A model generated the notes under the pieces. That model searched no databases, was not told where the DNA came from, and worked only from the letters and a program-made list of their open reading frames with translations. From Secundilactobacillus folii (lineage in GTDB: Bacteria > Bacillota > Bacilli > Lactobacillales > Lactobacillaceae), in assembly GCF_009720675.1 (NCBI RefSeq), contig NZ_WNJO01000003.1, positions 1 to 64,000 on the forward strand: DNA of 64,000 nt, in the 5' to 3' direction. The position numbers and the translations under genes were made by a program. Shown here piece after piece: positions 24,695 through 35,214 of the stretch (its first letter is position 1; each line of letters starts with the position of its first letter).

Positions 24695-25789
24695 ATGGGA
24701 AATGCAGCAGCAAAGACTGACACTTCAACAAAAATGTCAGTCATGGACTATGTTTACAAAGTTTCAGCCGGTGTTTCTAACGCCGTTTTGGTCATGCTTG
24801 GGATCGGGCTATTAACCCAATCACTTGCTAACTTCGTTCATTGGACAGCCTTATATCAGGTCGGCTCCATTGCACAATGGTTACTAGCACCAGCATTTGG
24901 TGCCGCAGTTGCTTCGCAGTTAAAGACGAATACGTTGGTATTATTCAGTGCCATGATTGCTTCAACAGTTGGCGCTAACGCGGTTTACTTCACAAGTGCA
25001 ACGATGCACGCTGCAACGGCCACCGGTAATCAAATGGTTGAAGCTGCTCAATCAGGTATCTTCACAACTGGTCAACCAATTAGTGCCGTTGCTGCCGGAC
25101 TAGTAGCCGCATTAGTTGGTAAGTATTTAACCGGCAAAACGCCCCTCGACATGATGCTGGTGCCGTTAGCTGCGACTCTGGTGGGTTCGATTGCTGGACT
25201 CGGGCTTGCTAGCGTCACCACACCAGCATTGAACTGGCTAAGTGCCTTCATTGCACAGTCGATGCAGGTCAACCCACTGATTGGTTCGATGGCCGTTTCC
25301 TTCGCCTGGGCACTGTTCTTGATGACGCCTGCTTCATCAGCCGCGTTAGCCGTGGCGGTCATGCTATCGCCCTTGGCTTCTGGCGCCGCTTTGATTGGCA
25401 CTACTGCACAATTCGTTGGCTTCACAGCTATCTCATGGCGACAAAATGAACTCGGCGCTAATATCGCTCAAGGGATCATTACGCCGAAGGTTCAATTCCC
25501 GAACCTGTTGAAGAACCCGAGATTAGCAATTCCATCCATGGTTTCTGCCGTAGTTTGTGCACCGATTGCAACCCTATTTTTCAACTTCAAGGTGCCATAT
25601 ACCCTGGGCGGCCTTGGTTTGAATTCGCTGATTGCACCAATTAACTTGGCTTCAAGTAACATGCACCTATTCGTCGCCTATCTGGTAATGGGCATCTTGG
25701 CACCAGCCGTTATTTCACTGGTTCTCCACCGCGTTTTGCTTGCCTTCCACTGGGTTAAGAGCGAACAACTGCATTTGGAAATCGTTTAA
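24695..25789 (+). CDS. PTS EIIC-like membrane protein (PTS_EIIC_2 family)
   Basis: A 364-residue protein with about ten hydrophobic helices and many Gly/Ala, resembling the PTS_EIIC_2 family of stand-alone EIIC-like proteins. Seen: VSNAVLVMLGIGLL, TPLDMMLVPLAA and MTPASSAALAVAV motifs. No EIIA or EIIB domain is fused and none is adjacent, so it may be a transporter or a membrane sensor rather than part of a complete phosphotransferase complex; the ligand is unknown. Start ATG follows AGCGAGG. Two terminators lie downstream. Confidence 0.75.
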   Translation: MGNAAAKTDTSTKMSVMDYVYKVSAGVSNAVLVMLGIGLLTQSLANFVHWTALYQVGSIAQWLLAPAFGAAVASQLKTNTLVLFSAMIASTVGANAVYFTSATMHAATATGNQMVEAAQSGIFTTGQPISAVAAGLVAALVGKYLTGKTPLDMMLVPLAATLVGSIAGLGLASVTTPALNWLSAFIAQSMQVNPLIGSMAVSFAWALFLMTPASSAALAVAVMLSPLASGAALIGTTAQFVGFTAISWRQNELGANIAQGIITPKVQFPNLLKNPRLAIPSMVSAVVCAPIATLFFNFKVPYTLGGLGLNSLIAPINLASSNMHLFVAYLVMGILAPAVISLVLHRVLLAFHWVKSEQLHLEIV

Positions 25790-25847
25790 TAACGTAACCG
25801 ACAACGAAGTTTCGTTAAAGTACAAATTTATTCTGTTTGATCCTTTG

Positions 25848-25888
25848 GGAGAGCCACCAACTCGGTTGGGGAGTGGCTCTCCTTTTTT
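25848..25888 (+). terminator. Terminator after EIIC-like gene
   Basis: GGAGAGCCAC pairs with GTGGCTCTCC, followed by TTTTTT. Confidence 0.9.
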
Positions 25889-25912
25889 GGTTGCTGAGAA
25901 TAGATACCAAAT

Positions 25913-25944
25913 ACCACCAGTACAGATCGTGCTGGTGGTTTTTG
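25913..25944 (+). terminator. Second terminator-like hairpin
   Basis: ACCACCAG pairs with CTGGTGGT, followed by TTTTGG; a backup to the terminator just upstream. Confidence 0.65.
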
Positions 25945-26020
25945 GTGTTAATTTGTGTTGGGGTTAGTGCTTAATGTGATTTGATTTTATTAGAATATCC
26001 GTTTGAGTGCTGGGCTGTTT

Positions 26021-26887
<867 letters not shown>

Positions 26888-26993
26888 CTTTTATTTCACT
26901 CACCCTTTCAGAAGTTATCAGGGAACAAAATACAGGGGTGTCACAAAGTCAAATGGTCTAGGGCAACTTTCCACGCTCACTCCCACCGGCAAA

Positions 26994-27022
26994 AAAAGCA
27001 GCCCTAAATTGGACTGCTAACT
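26994..27022 (-). terminator. Terminator after xanthine permease gene
   Basis: Minus strand AGCAGTCC pairs with GGGCTGCT (one mismatch), followed by TTTTTT. Confidence 0.85.
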
Positions 27023-27026
27023 ACTA

Positions 27027-28328
27027 TTACTCTTCTTCAACTTTATTTTTCAAAGAGGTGTTATTCAGCAAAGCGTTTAAAATGACAGCTACAAAACTAC
27101 CAACAACCATACCATTACTTAAAATCGTTTGAACTTCTGCCGGCAGGAACTGGAATAGGGCCGGTTGCGTTGTGACGCCAAGACCTAGTCCAACTGAAAC
27201 GGCAATGATCAACAGGTTCTTGTTGTTCAAATCAACTTTCAGCAGCATTTTAATCCCTTGCGCACCCACCATACCAAACATGACTAGCATTGCACCACCC
27301 AGAACTGATGATGGAATTAGCGTCGCAATGGCACCAAACTTTGGAATCAATCCCAAAATAATCAGTAAGAATGCTGAATAGTAAACCGGACGTAATTTTT
27401 TAATCCCTGATAACTGCACGATCCCCACGTTTTGGGAGAAAGTCGAGTATGGAAAAGTATTAAACAAGCCACCCAAAATAGCAGCTAAGCCTTCCGAACG
27501 GTAACCGTGTTTCAAATCCTTGGTTTCCAGTTTACGTCCCGTGATGTCAGCTAGCGCAAAGTATACGCCAGTCGATTCGATCATACAGGTAATGGCAGCT
27601 AAAATCATCGTGGCAATGGAAGACCATTCAAATCTTGGAACACCAAAGTAGAATGGTCGGGGAAGCTGTAGCCAGTGAGCGGCGGTGACTGGCGCAAAGC
27701 CGACTTTACCCAAGGCAATTGCTAAAAGCGTCCCGACTAAGATCCCAATCAGAATCGCAATTTGCTTGAAGAATCCGCGACCCCAGATGTTAATGACAAT
27801 AATGACGAATGCGGTGGTAAAGCCCAAGATCAAGTTGATCGGTGTACCGAAGCTCTTGGCGGTTGCATCACCGCCACCGAGATTTTGAAAGGCCACCGGA
27901 ATCAGGGTAAAACCAATTAACGTGATGAGTGATCCAGTCACAACTGGTGGAAAGAAGCGTCTCAGATTAGCGAAAACACCGGCAATCAAGATGATGAAGA
28001 TCCCAGCTGAAATAATACCACCATACATATAAGTCCAGCCAAAGTGATTACCAATATTTTGCAGTGGCGCCACGTACTCAACGGCACATCCCAAAACGAC
28101 GGGTAAGCCAATCCCAGTCAGCGGCGTGCGCTTTAATTGGAGCAGCGTCGCCACCCCACACATTAAAATATCCATTGAAACTAAGTAAGTCATTTGCGCC
28201 GTGTTAAAATGCAGTGCACCACCAATGAGCAATGGCACTAAGATGTCTCCAGAATACATGGCTAATAAATGCTGAAAGCCTAAAATCAAATTTCTTACTA
28301 CTGAACGCTCATTTTTTGCAGTTTCCAA
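27027..28328 (-). CDS. Xanthine/purine permease (NCS2 family)
   Basis: Proton symporter for xanthine or a related purine; 433 residues with about 13-14 membrane helices. Seen: LGFQHLLAMYSGDILVPLLIGG at the N-terminus, the NCS2 signature around MIESTGVYFALADITGR, and FSQNVGIVQLSGIKKLRPVYYSA, which favours the xanthine/uric acid branch over uracil. Start TTG 28328, eleven bases after AAGGGG. Putative PurR boxes lie upstream. No xpt phosphoribosyltransferase gene is adjacent, unlike in many Firmicutes. Confidence 0.85.
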   Translation of the reverse strand: METAKNERSVVRNLILGFQHLLAMYSGDILVPLLIGGALHFNTAQMTYLVSMDILMCGVATLLQLKRTPLTGIGLPVVLGCAVEYVAPLQNIGNHFGWTYMYGGIISAGIFIILIAGVFANLRRFFPPVVTGSLITLIGFTLIPVAFQNLGGGDATAKSFGTPINLILGFTTAFVIIVINIWGRGFFKQIAILIGILVGTLLAIALGKVGFAPVTAAHWLQLPRPFYFGVPRFEWSSIATMILAAITCMIESTGVYFALADITGRKLETKDLKHGYRSEGLAAILGGLFNTFPYSTFSQNVGIVQLSGIKKLRPVYYSAFLLIILGLIPKFGAIATLIPSSVLGGAMLVMFGMVGAQGIKMLLKVDLNNKNLLIIAVSVGLGLGVTTQPALFQFLPAEVQTILSNGMVVGSFVAVILNALLNNTSLKNKVEEE

Positions 28329-28370
28329 GTTCCACGACCCCTTATTCGGTTTTGTAAAAGCATACTTCCT

Positions 28371-28446
28371 ATAATATCATTAAATTTTAGCCGATTCAAA
28401 TTAAATCAGAACATTAATATCTTTTTCCAAATGATAGTTCGTATTT
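28371..28446 (-). promoter_or_regulatory. Promoter with paired PurBox-like sites
   Basis: Minus strand: -35 TTGAAT (28399-28394), 17-bp spacer, -10 TATTAT (28376-28371). Upstream lie AAATACGAACTAT (28446-28434) and, inverted, AAATCAGAACATT (28403-28415 on plus), each 12 of 13 to the PurR box AWWWCCGAACWWT, 18 bp apart. PurR could thus control purine uptake. I looked for a purine riboswitch and saw none. Confidence 0.5.
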
Positions 28447-28458
28447 TATGAAAACGTT

Positions 28459-28797
28459 TTAATGCTTAGCCTTCAACAACTGGTTCAATTGTAACTGTTC
28501 ATACAGTGCCACGATTTCCTGCCCTAATTCAATGGTGGTCATCGCCATACTGAGGTGATCTTGAGCGTGGACCATCAGTAATGACGGGCCGGCGCTATCC
28601 GCCGCATGGTCACTGAGATATTGAGCCTGCTGCTGATGTCCCTCCCCAAGCCGCTTGGCAGCAGCCTTAAAGCTTTGCTGAGCAGCCTTTATTTGACCTT
28701 TTTTTGCCAAATGAATGCCATTAAAAGCAATTTTCTTAACGTCACCAGCCGTCAGAATCAGTTGCATTGCTACTTGTTGCTCATCGCCCTCGCTCAT
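28459..28797 (-). CDS. PTS lactose/cellobiose-type EIIA
   Basis: Phosphocarrier of 112 residues that passes phosphate from HPr to an EIIB of the lactose/cellobiose/chitobiose family. Seen: helical protein with AFNGIHLAKKGQIKAA and the active-site region MVHAQDHLSMAMT (phospho-His near residue 80). It is an orphan: no EIIB, EIIC or glycosidase gene is adjacent, so it must serve a complex encoded elsewhere or act as a regulator. Start ATG 28797 behind AAGGGGG. Confidence 0.88.
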   Translation of the reverse strand: MSEGDEQQVAMQLILTAGDVKKIAFNGIHLAKKGQIKAAQQSFKAAAKRLGEGHQQQAQYLSDHAADSAGPSLLMVHAQDHLSMAMTTIELGQEIVALYEQLQLNQLLKAKH

Positions 28798-29178
28798 GAT
28801 TAGTCCCCCTTCGCAAACATTTTTTAATTACTAGCGTATGCCCTAAAACCGTTGGTTGCAATGTTAAATTACATTTTTAGCAACAAAATTAGGTCGATAG
28901 ATTCATTTTCCACCGCCAATGTTCGTCCTTGGAGACTGGGTAATTAAATTAAACCCTCATATATTCAAAGATGCGGCTGGTACACCTCGCTTTAGCTACA
29001 TACGATTTCAAATGTTATGACTGGAAACTAATTCACCTAGCCGACACAAAAGTGAACAGAGACCTTAAAAATAAGGTAAATTCACCACCCCAAAGAGACT
29101 ATTTCTTGACCGACCATCACCATCTCAGATAAAATCTTCTTAACGGTATTTGCCATCAATTTCACTGCAGGAGGCCTA
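28798..29178. other. Intergenic region upstream of dedA
   Basis: Holds the dedA promoter: TTGACC (29106-29111), 18-bp spacer, TAAAAT (29130-29135). Otherwise no ORF, repeat or RNA seen. Confidence 0.5.
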
Positions 29179-29796
29179 ATGAGCACACAGACCATCACGA
29201 CACTTATTGACCAGTATGGTTATCTGGCAATTATTTTGCTGATTGCCGTCGAAAATGTATTTCCACCTATTCCGTCCGAGGTGATCCTGACCTTCACGGG
29301 ATTTTTAACGCTAACCACTCACCTCACCATCTGGGGCGCTACTCTTGCAGCCACATTTGGCTCGATCATTGGAGCAATCCTGCTTTATGGTGTGGGACAA
29401 TTGGCCTCTCTCAACCGGTTACGACGCTTTTTAAACACCCGTTTAGGACGGCTTTTGCGCCTAAAACCAACTGATATTGACCGAGCCGCAAAGTTTTTCA
29501 ACCAGCATGGTGGGGTGGCCATTTTTTCCGGCCGCTTTATTCCAGTCGTTCGCAGTCTGATCTCGATTCCAGCTGGGATGGCAAAATTCCCTTTTTGGCC
29601 GTTTATCGGTCTCTCAACGCTCGGCACATTGATTTGGAACACCGTGCTTATTAATGCCGGCTGCTTAGCTGGCACTCACTGGCAAACAGTGACGATCTGG
29701 TTCGAAGAATGGACTTGGATTATTCTGCTCACTATGCTGCTATTGGCTGCAGTCGGCGGTCTACTTTACTATTTACGCAAACGCCGTTCAATTTAA
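29179..29796 (+). CDS. DedA family membrane protein
   Basis: A 205-residue protein of the DedA/VTT family, some members of which flip undecaprenyl phosphate or phospholipids. Seen: ENVFPPIPSEVILTFTGFL at the N-terminus with acidic residues of the re-entrant loop, and FSGRFIPVVRSLISIPAG near residue 115 with the essential arginines; four to five membrane segments and a basic C-terminal end. Start ATG follows AGGAGG. Monocistronic, with a terminator at 29811-29851. Confidence 0.9.
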   Translation: MSTQTITTLIDQYGYLAIILLIAVENVFPPIPSEVILTFTGFLTLTTHLTIWGATLAATFGSIIGAILLYGVGQLASLNRLRRFLNTRLGRLLRLKPTDIDRAAKFFNQHGGVAIFSGRFIPVVRSLISIPAGMAKFPFWPFIGLSTLGTLIWNTVLINAGCLAGTHWQTVTIWFEEWTWIILLTMLLLAAVGGLLYYLRKRRSI

Positions 29797-29810
29797 ATCC
29801 TGCATCACAC

Positions 29811-29851
29811 AAAAGATCCACCGACAGAAAATACTGTTAGTGGATCTTTTT
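29811..29851. terminator. Bidirectional terminator
   Basis: AAAAGATCCAC pairs with GTGGATCTTTT and the plus strand continues with T; minus strand also ends in TTTTG. It serves the convergent dedA and Ldh-family genes. Confidence 0.85.
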
Positions 29852-29885
29852 CATACCTTGTAAAATTAAATCTTAAAGGACTAAT

Positions 29886-30977
29886 TTAGGCCATATCAAG
29901 TGCACCATAGCTAACGCCCAGGCGATCTGCAATCGCTTTGACTTCAGCCAACGTTTTATCATCAATTTCCAGACCATTTTGCTTCCGATCCTCATAGGCA
30001 ATTGCCTCTTTATCCCCGGCAACGTAGATCTTCTTGCCAGGAATCGCCGGCAAATCACGAATCTGCTGCAGATATTCGGAGAAGCGCTTGATAATTTGGT
30101 CAACATCACCGAAAATAGCCGGATCAATGGCGATAAAGCTTTGGCAAGGTCCCACTTGCAAATCTTCTGGCGTGATCTCCGTGGAGGTATTTCCCAACGA
30201 CAGAATCGACGTGAAGACTTCAACGATAACGGCTAAGCCAAAACCTTTGTGGCTACCAGTTTCTTCACGCACACCGCCAAGAGGCGTAAGACCGACATTT
30301 GACAAAGGATCCCGCAAAGCGTCCAAATCTTCGGTGTCGTTGTGGTCGTTGATCTCCTGGTCACCATCCTTGGCCACCCAAAAAGCCGGTAGATCCTTTT
30401 CAAGCTTGCGGTAAACCTCAATCTTCCCCTGTGGGACGGTCGAAGTTGCGGCGTCATAGATAAAGTTATGCGGCTCAGCAGGCATGGCAAATGCAATTGG
30501 GTTAGTTCCTACGAAGGCTTGCGTGGCATGAGTTGGCAGCATTGCTGGGCGAGAGTTAGTTGATGACATCCCAATCAAGCCTTGGTCCGCTGCCATATTA
30601 GCATAATAACCAGCGATGCCGTAGTGGCCGGAACGCTTGGTGGTCACGATGCCCACACCGTGTGCCTTGGCCTTCTTGATGGCCAAATTCATACTATAGA
30701 TGCCATTAAGCTGACCAAGGCCAAAGTTAGCGTCAACCACAGCACTTACATCGGTTTCCTTAACGATCTCAGGCCGGCTGTTCACCCGTATCTTACCGTT
30801 TTGAATGAAGTGGTCGTACATCACCATCCGCTGCACACCATGAGAAGCAATGCCATGCAAGTCCGTATAGACTAATGTTTTAGCAACTTCAGCGCTTTGC
30901 TCCTCCGTAAACCCGTAAGCTCGATAAATCCTATGTACCAAATCTCTAACTTTGTCACTATCATAACGCTTTGACAT
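29886..30977 (-). CDS. Ldh-family (malate/L-lactate type) oxidoreductase
   Basis: NAD(P)-dependent dehydrogenase of the malate/ureidoglycolate/L-sulfolactate family (Ldh_2), not the Rossmann lactate dehydrogenases. 363 residues. Seen: LVYTDLHGIASHGVQRM with the catalytic His, GHYGIAGYYANMAADQGLIG, VGTNPIAFAMP, and ETGSHKGFGLAVIVEVFTS. The substrate cannot be told from sequence. Start ATG 30977 lies eight bases after GGAGG; an ATG 17 codons earlier has no site. It stands alone next to the araBDA operon, with an ATTCTC/GAGAAT inverted repeat upstream. Confidence 0.82.
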   Translation of the reverse strand: MSKRYDSDKVRDLVHRIYRAYGFTEEQSAEVAKTLVYTDLHGIASHGVQRMVMYDHFIQNGKIRVNSRPEIVKETDVSAVVDANFGLGQLNGIYSMNLAIKKAKAHGVGIVTTKRSGHYGIAGYYANMAADQGLIGMSSTNSRPAMLPTHATQAFVGTNPIAFAMPAEPHNFIYDAATSTVPQGKIEVYRKLEKDLPAFWVAKDGDQEINDHNDTEDLDALRDPLSNVGLTPLGGVREETGSHKGFGLAVIVEVFTSILSLGNTSTEITPEDLQVGPCQSFIAIDPAIFGDVDQIIKRFSEYLQQIRDLPAIPGKKIYVAGDKEAIAYEDRKQNGLEIDDKTLAEVKAIADRLGVSYGALDMA

Positions 30978-31090
30978 AATAAAACCTCCATATTCGATAA
31001 ATGAGAATTCGAAAAAAATATGTACCATTTCATTATGATATTCTCATGTGAGACATGCAAGAGAATTTGTGGATTTAGTAACAATAGCAA

Positions 31091-31127
31091 CAAAAAATCC
31101 TTGGCAAACAAATGTCAGGGATTCTTT
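31091..31127 (-). terminator. Terminator after araA
   Basis: Minus strand AATCCCTG pairs with CAAGGATT (one mismatch), followed by TTTTTT. Confidence 0.7.
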
Positions 31128-31146
31128 CACTAAAAACTATCTATCG

Positions 31147-32571
31147 TTATTTAATGTTGATCAGGTGCAAACCAAACATATCACTCATAGTCTCAATTTG
31201 GTCAGCAGTTAAAGCAAATGACAGGATCGTGTGGTGACCACCACCATTACGGATCCATTGAGTGGCACCGGCTTTTAAGCCAGCCTTAGGCGTCCATAAC
31301 TGCTTAGCAACGGGCAATTTAGGCGTTTCGGCTTCTGGCTTGTGGGCGTTAACTTCATACATAATCATCCGGAATTCATCACCAAAATCAGCTAAGGTAA
31401 CGTCAATTGCATCGCCTTCTGAACCGGTAAATACTAGTCGTGCAGGGTCGTCCTTGCCACCGATATCCAATGGGTGAACTTCCACACGAGGCTTGTCAGA
31501 AGCAATCGATGGATCAACTTCAAGCATGTGAGAACCCAAGATAGCTTCATGGCCCTTACGAAGATCAAGGGTGTAGTCTTCCATGAAGACGGTCATCTTG
31601 TTGTGTGACATGACCTTCAGCAAGCGGCCAAGGGCAGCAGACTTCCAGTCACCTTCAGCACCGAAGCCATAGCCATCAGCAATTAATAATTGAGTAGCTA
31701 AACCAGGTAACTGCTTCATACCATAAAGGTCTTCGAAGTTATCGGTAAAGGCTGTGTAACCACGGTCGTCCAAGAACCGCTTGATACCAAAGTACTCACG
31801 TAACTGATACTTAGTAGCTTCTTCAAACTTTTCATCGCTGTTGTCGCCAGTTACAAAGGTGTAATCCTTTTGGAGATCCTTGTATTTAGCATCAATATCA
31901 GCATCTGAAACCTTGTCCATTTCGGCAACTAAATCACCAACGGCAAAGTAGTCAACCGTCCAGCCAAACTTGATCTGAGCTTCGATCTTGTCACCGTCAG
32001 TAACGGCAACATTACGCATCTTACCGCCAAATGCAGCGACTTTAATCTTGAAACTTTCGTTGTAGGCAACGGCGACGTCTTGCCAGTCAGCAATTTCCTT
32101 TTGGGTCTCAGCATCGCCCCACCAGCCGTAAACAACCTTGTTGTGTTCACGCAGACGAGCGTTAATGAAACCATATTCACGGTCACCATGCGCACTCTGG
32201 TTCAGGTTCATGTAGTCGAAGTCAATGTCAGCATACGGAATCTTATTGAGGTATTGAGTGGCTAAGTGCAGCAGTGGCTTTTGCAGTAATTGGGTACCAC
32301 GGATCCAGTTCTTTGCAGGACTGAAGGTATGCATCCAGGTGATCACACCAGCCACGCTATCATCGTAGTTAGCGTCCTTCATTAACTTAGTGATGTTTTC
32401 AGCAGTGGTTGCAACCAACTTGAATTCAATTGGGTATGGCAGCTTTCCAGAAGCGTTCAACTTGTCGACGATGTCACGAGCGTCCTTTTCAACGGACTTC
32501 AGTTGTTCATCACCATATAGAAATTGTGAACCAGTAACAAACCAGAATTTATAATCAGGAATCTTAATCAT
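31147..32571 (-). CDS. araA: L-arabinose isomerase
   Basis: Converts L-arabinose to L-ribulose, the first intracellular step of arabinose use; Mn-dependent. 474 residues, the usual length. Seen: [12 protein letters not shown] at the N-terminus, [25 protein letters not shown] with a metal-binding Glu, [16 protein letters not shown] and [13 protein letters not shown] with metal-binding His residues. It is the last gene of araB-araD-araA, 60 bases after araD. Start ATG 32571 follows GAAGGAGAG. Confidence 0.98.
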   Translation of the reverse strand: MIKIPDYKFWFVTGSQFLYGDEQLKSVEKDARDIVDKLNASGKLPYPIEFKLVATTAENITKLMKDANYDDSVAGVITWMHTFSPAKNWIRGTQLLQKPLLHLATQYLNKIPYADIDFDYMNLNQSAHGDREYGFINARLREHNKVVYGWWGDAETQKEIADWQDVAVAYNESFKIKVAAFGGKMRNVAVTDGDKIEAQIKFGWTVDYFAVGDLVAEMDKVSDADIDAKYKDLQKDYTFVTGDNSDEKFEEATKYQLREYFGIKRFLDDRGYTAFTDNFEDLYGMKQLPGLATQLLIADGYGFGAEGDWKSAALGRLLKVMSHNKMTVFMEDYTLDLRKGHEAILGSHMLEVDPSIASDKPRVEVHPLDIGGKDDPARLVFTGSEGDAIDVTLADFGDEFRMIMYEVNAHKPEAETPKLPVAKQLWTPKAGLKAGATQWIRNGGGHHTILSFALTADQIETMSDMFGLHLINIK

Positions 32572-32631
32572 TAGTAGTACTCTCCTTCAAATTAAATTTT
32601 AAAAATTGATACTCAACTTAAATAACGATAA

Positions 32632-33360
32632 CTATTCGTGCTTGGCATGCGTCTTAGACTTCGCATTATTTTGCCCGTAGTAGGCATTGGCACCATGTTT
32701 GCGGTAATAATGTTTGTCCAACAGGTACTGCGGCAGCCGTGAATTGCTCATGGTCATTTGCATGGTGTGGTAATCTTCTTCGGCCACAACTTCGAGCACC
32801 TTAGCATTGTAAACGGCCTTGGCAGGTGTTTCGCCCCATGCAAATGGTCCGTGCTGACTGACCAGTGCAGCGGGAATGGCTTCGTAGTCAATGCCCCGCT
32901 CGTTAAAGGTCTTAACGATGGTTTTACCAGTGTTACCCTCGTAATCTTCTTCGATTTCTTCCTTTGTCAGCGCATCCGCTGCCGGCACATCACCGTAAAA
33001 AGTATCCGCGTGGGTGGTGTTCATAGCAGGAATATCTAGCTTAGCTGCAGCAAACGAGACGGCCCAAGGTGAATGGGTATGCACGATACCGCCGATCTTG
33101 GGGAAGTGATTGTACAGGTACGTATGAGTTGGCGTATCACTGGAGGGGTTCAAGTCGCCTTCAACAACTTCACCCTTCAAATTAACCACAACCATGTCAG
33201 AAGGCTTCATCTTGTCATAATCAACACCGGATGGTTTGATGACAAACAGCCCCTTTTCACGATCGATACCTGAGACGTTGCCCCAGGTAAAGGTCACTAG
33301 GCCAAGTTTCGGCAACGACATATTGGCGTCGTAGACTTCTTGTTTTAATGATTCAAGCAT
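32632..33360 (-). CDS. araD: L-ribulose-5-phosphate 4-epimerase
   Basis: Epimerises L-ribulose-5-phosphate to D-xylulose-5-phosphate, which enters the phosphoketolase pathway. 242 residues, class II aldolase fold. Seen: FTWGNVSG, IKPSGVDYDKM, SSDTPTHTYLY, and the zinc-binding HTHSPWAVSFAA, with a further His in VSQHGPFAWG. Start ATG 33360, behind AGGAGC; 16 bases after araB. Confidence 0.97.
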   Translation of the reverse strand: MLESLKQEVYDANMSLPKLGLVTFTWGNVSGIDREKGLFVIKPSGVDYDKMKPSDMVVVNLKGEVVEGDLNPSSDTPTHTYLYNHFPKIGGIVHTHSPWAVSFAAAKLDIPAMNTTHADTFYGDVPAADALTKEEIEEDYEGNTGKTIVKTFNERGIDYEAIPAALVSQHGPFAWGETPAKAVYNAKVLEVVAEEDYHTMQMTMSNSRLPQYLLDKHYYRKHGANAYYGQNNAKSKTHAKHE

Positions 33361-33376
33361 AATGTTTAATTGCTCC

Positions 33377-34978
33377 TTACTGTTTGATTTTATTTACAGC
33401 TTCGTGTTCGATACTCAAGCCTTGCTTATAGGTTTCGATAAATGCATTGCAGCCGGCCACACCTTCTGCATCGGGTTCAATCGTCGTACTTTCTGACTCT
33501 TTAAAGACCTCATTGTCCAGAAAGTCTGCTAGATTCTCATTGCCATTCTGTTTGGTATAAAGAGCTAGAATTGCCATTCCCCAAGGCCCACCTTCACTGG
33601 CATTACTCATCACAGTGATTGGCGTGTCCAAAGCATCGGCAAGAATCTGCTGACCGACAACTGGCGTTCGGAAGATCCCACCCTGAGCAACAAAACTGTC
33701 TGCTTTGATGTGTTCTTCGTTTGTTAAAATATCGTTACCAATTTTAAGCGGAGCAAAAGCTGAGTAAAGGTTAGCCTTAATAAAGTTTGGCAGATTGAAT
33801 TTACTGTTTGGAGTCCGCACTACCATTGGGCGACCCTCAGGCATCTTAGTGATATTTTCACCGGATAGATAAGCGTAACTGAGTACGCCACCCGCATCCG
33901 CATCACCCTGTTGTGAACTCTTAAATAAGCTCCCGTAAAGTTCGTCGGGTTTAAGATTCACGCCAAGTTCTTTCGCAAAATCACCGAATAACTTGACCCA
34001 GGCATTAATGTCTGATGAGCAGTTATTGGTATGCACCATGGCAACTGGTTCACCGCTTGGCGTAGTGACCAAATCAATATCACGGTGAACATCCTTTAAC
34101 TTCTTATCAAGGACGACCATCGAAAACGCGGATGTACCAGCAGAAATGTTACCGGTTCGGGTACGAACTGCGTTAGTTGAAACCATTCCAGTACCCGCGT
34201 CACCTTCAGGCGGTGCCATGACAGCACCAGCTTGAAGTTGACCTGATGGATCAAGTAGTTTCGCACCAGCTGCATTTAACGTCCCAGCTGATTCACCGGC
34301 TAATTTAATGCCGGGCAGGACATCCTTTAAACTCCAAATATACTGGCGAACACCCCGTAGCTGGTTAAATTGATCGATCATATGCTGGTTATATTGCTTA
34401 GTTGAACTATCAATTGGAAAAACGCCTGAAGCGTCCCCAATCCCTAGCAGTTTCTCACCGGATAACTGCCAGTGAACGTAGCCCGCAAGTGTTGTGATGA
34501 AATCAATATCTTTAACGTGGTCTTCTTGATTGAGAATTGCTTGGTAAAGATGGGCAACACTCCAACGTTGCGGAATATTAAAGTGAAACAGCTCCGTCAG
34601 GTCATCGGCGGCCTGTTCAGTAATGTTATTGCGCCAAGTCCTGAAAGGAACCAGTAAATTTCCTTCCTTATCAAATGGCATATAGCCATGCATCATTGCA
34701 CTAACACCGATTGACCCAATTTTAGTCAATCTGACGCCATAGTTAGCCTTAATTTGTTGTGCCATGTTGGCATAACTCGTTTGGATTCCGTTCCAAATTT
34801 TTTCAATCGGGTAGGTCCAAATATTATTCACTAATTCGTTTTCCCAAGTGAAATCACCAGAGGCGATCGTTTGGAAATCGTCAGTAATCAGAACTGCTTT
34901 AATCCGGGTAGATCCAAGTTCGATTCCCAGAGCAGTTTGCTCAGTCGAGATTTTATCTTTGACTTGCTTTGCATCCAT
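33377..34978 (-). CDS. araB: Ribulokinase (FGGY family)
   Basis: Phosphorylates L-ribulose with ATP. 533 residues of the FGGY sugar-kinase family: ALGIELGSTRIKAVLI at the N-terminal phosphate-binding loop, SAMMHGYMPFD, PEGDAGTGMVSTNAVR, GNISAGTSAFSMVV, and a C-terminal QGGIFRTPVVGQ adenine-binding segment. It is the lactobacillus-type AraB. Start ATG 34978 lies behind GGAGGG; the 25-codon extension lacks a site. First gene of the araBDA operon. Confidence 0.95.
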   Translation of the reverse strand: MDAKQVKDKISTEQTALGIELGSTRIKAVLITDDFQTIASGDFTWENELVNNIWTYPIEKIWNGIQTSYANMAQQIKANYGVRLTKIGSIGVSAMMHGYMPFDKEGNLLVPFRTWRNNITEQAADDLTELFHFNIPQRWSVAHLYQAILNQEDHVKDIDFITTLAGYVHWQLSGEKLLGIGDASGVFPIDSSTKQYNQHMIDQFNQLRGVRQYIWSLKDVLPGIKLAGESAGTLNAAGAKLLDPSGQLQAGAVMAPPEGDAGTGMVSTNAVRTRTGNISAGTSAFSMVVLDKKLKDVHRDIDLVTTPSGEPVAMVHTNNCSSDINAWVKLFGDFAKELGVNLKPDELYGSLFKSSQQGDADAGGVLSYAYLSGENITKMPEGRPMVVRTPNSKFNLPNFIKANLYSAFAPLKIGNDILTNEEHIKADSFVAQGGIFRTPVVGQQILADALDTPITVMSNASEGGPWGMAILALYTKQNGNENLADFLDNEVFKESESTTIEPDAEGVAGCNAFIETYKQGLSIEHEAVNKIKQ

Positions 34979-35029
34979 TTTCAAGCCCTCCAGAATATTA
35001 AAAACACAATTTTTCTGTTTTATGAATCG

Positions 35030-35095
35030 CTTACAAAAACAATTGTAAGCCATTGGTTCGTATAAATCAATGTGAATTGCATTTATACGTATAAT
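35030..35095 (-). promoter_or_regulatory. araBDA promoter with AraR-box-like operators
   Basis: Minus strand: -35 TTGATT (35070-35065), 17-bp spacer, -10 TACAAT (35047-35042). ATTTATACGTATAAT (35081-35095), a near palindrome like the AraR operator of Bacillus, lies just upstream, and a half-site TTCGTATAAAT (35058-35067) lies in the spacer. The inverted repeat GCTTACAA/TTGTAAGC (35029-35050) and a cre-like TGTAAGCGATTCA with one base missing follow the -10. Confidence 0.65.
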
Positions 35096-35170
35096 TAATT
35101 AACGAACTTTTAGTCGAGGCCACTAAACTACGTAAATTATATATTTTCACAATGGAAAATCTCTAGAAAT

Positions 35171-35198
35171 AAAAAGGACGCCCATGAAAATGGACGTC
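35171..35198 (-). terminator. Terminator after araR
   Basis: Minus strand GACGTCCAT-TTTC-ATGGGCGTC (one mismatch), then CTTTTT. Confidence 0.85.
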
Positions 35199-35214
35199 AC
35201 ACCTTGATACAAAT

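Noticed and set aside
28329-28458. Purine riboswitch before the xanthine permease gene
   Set aside because: Conserved junction and loop sequences of the purine aptamer are not present; PurBox-like sites were found instead.
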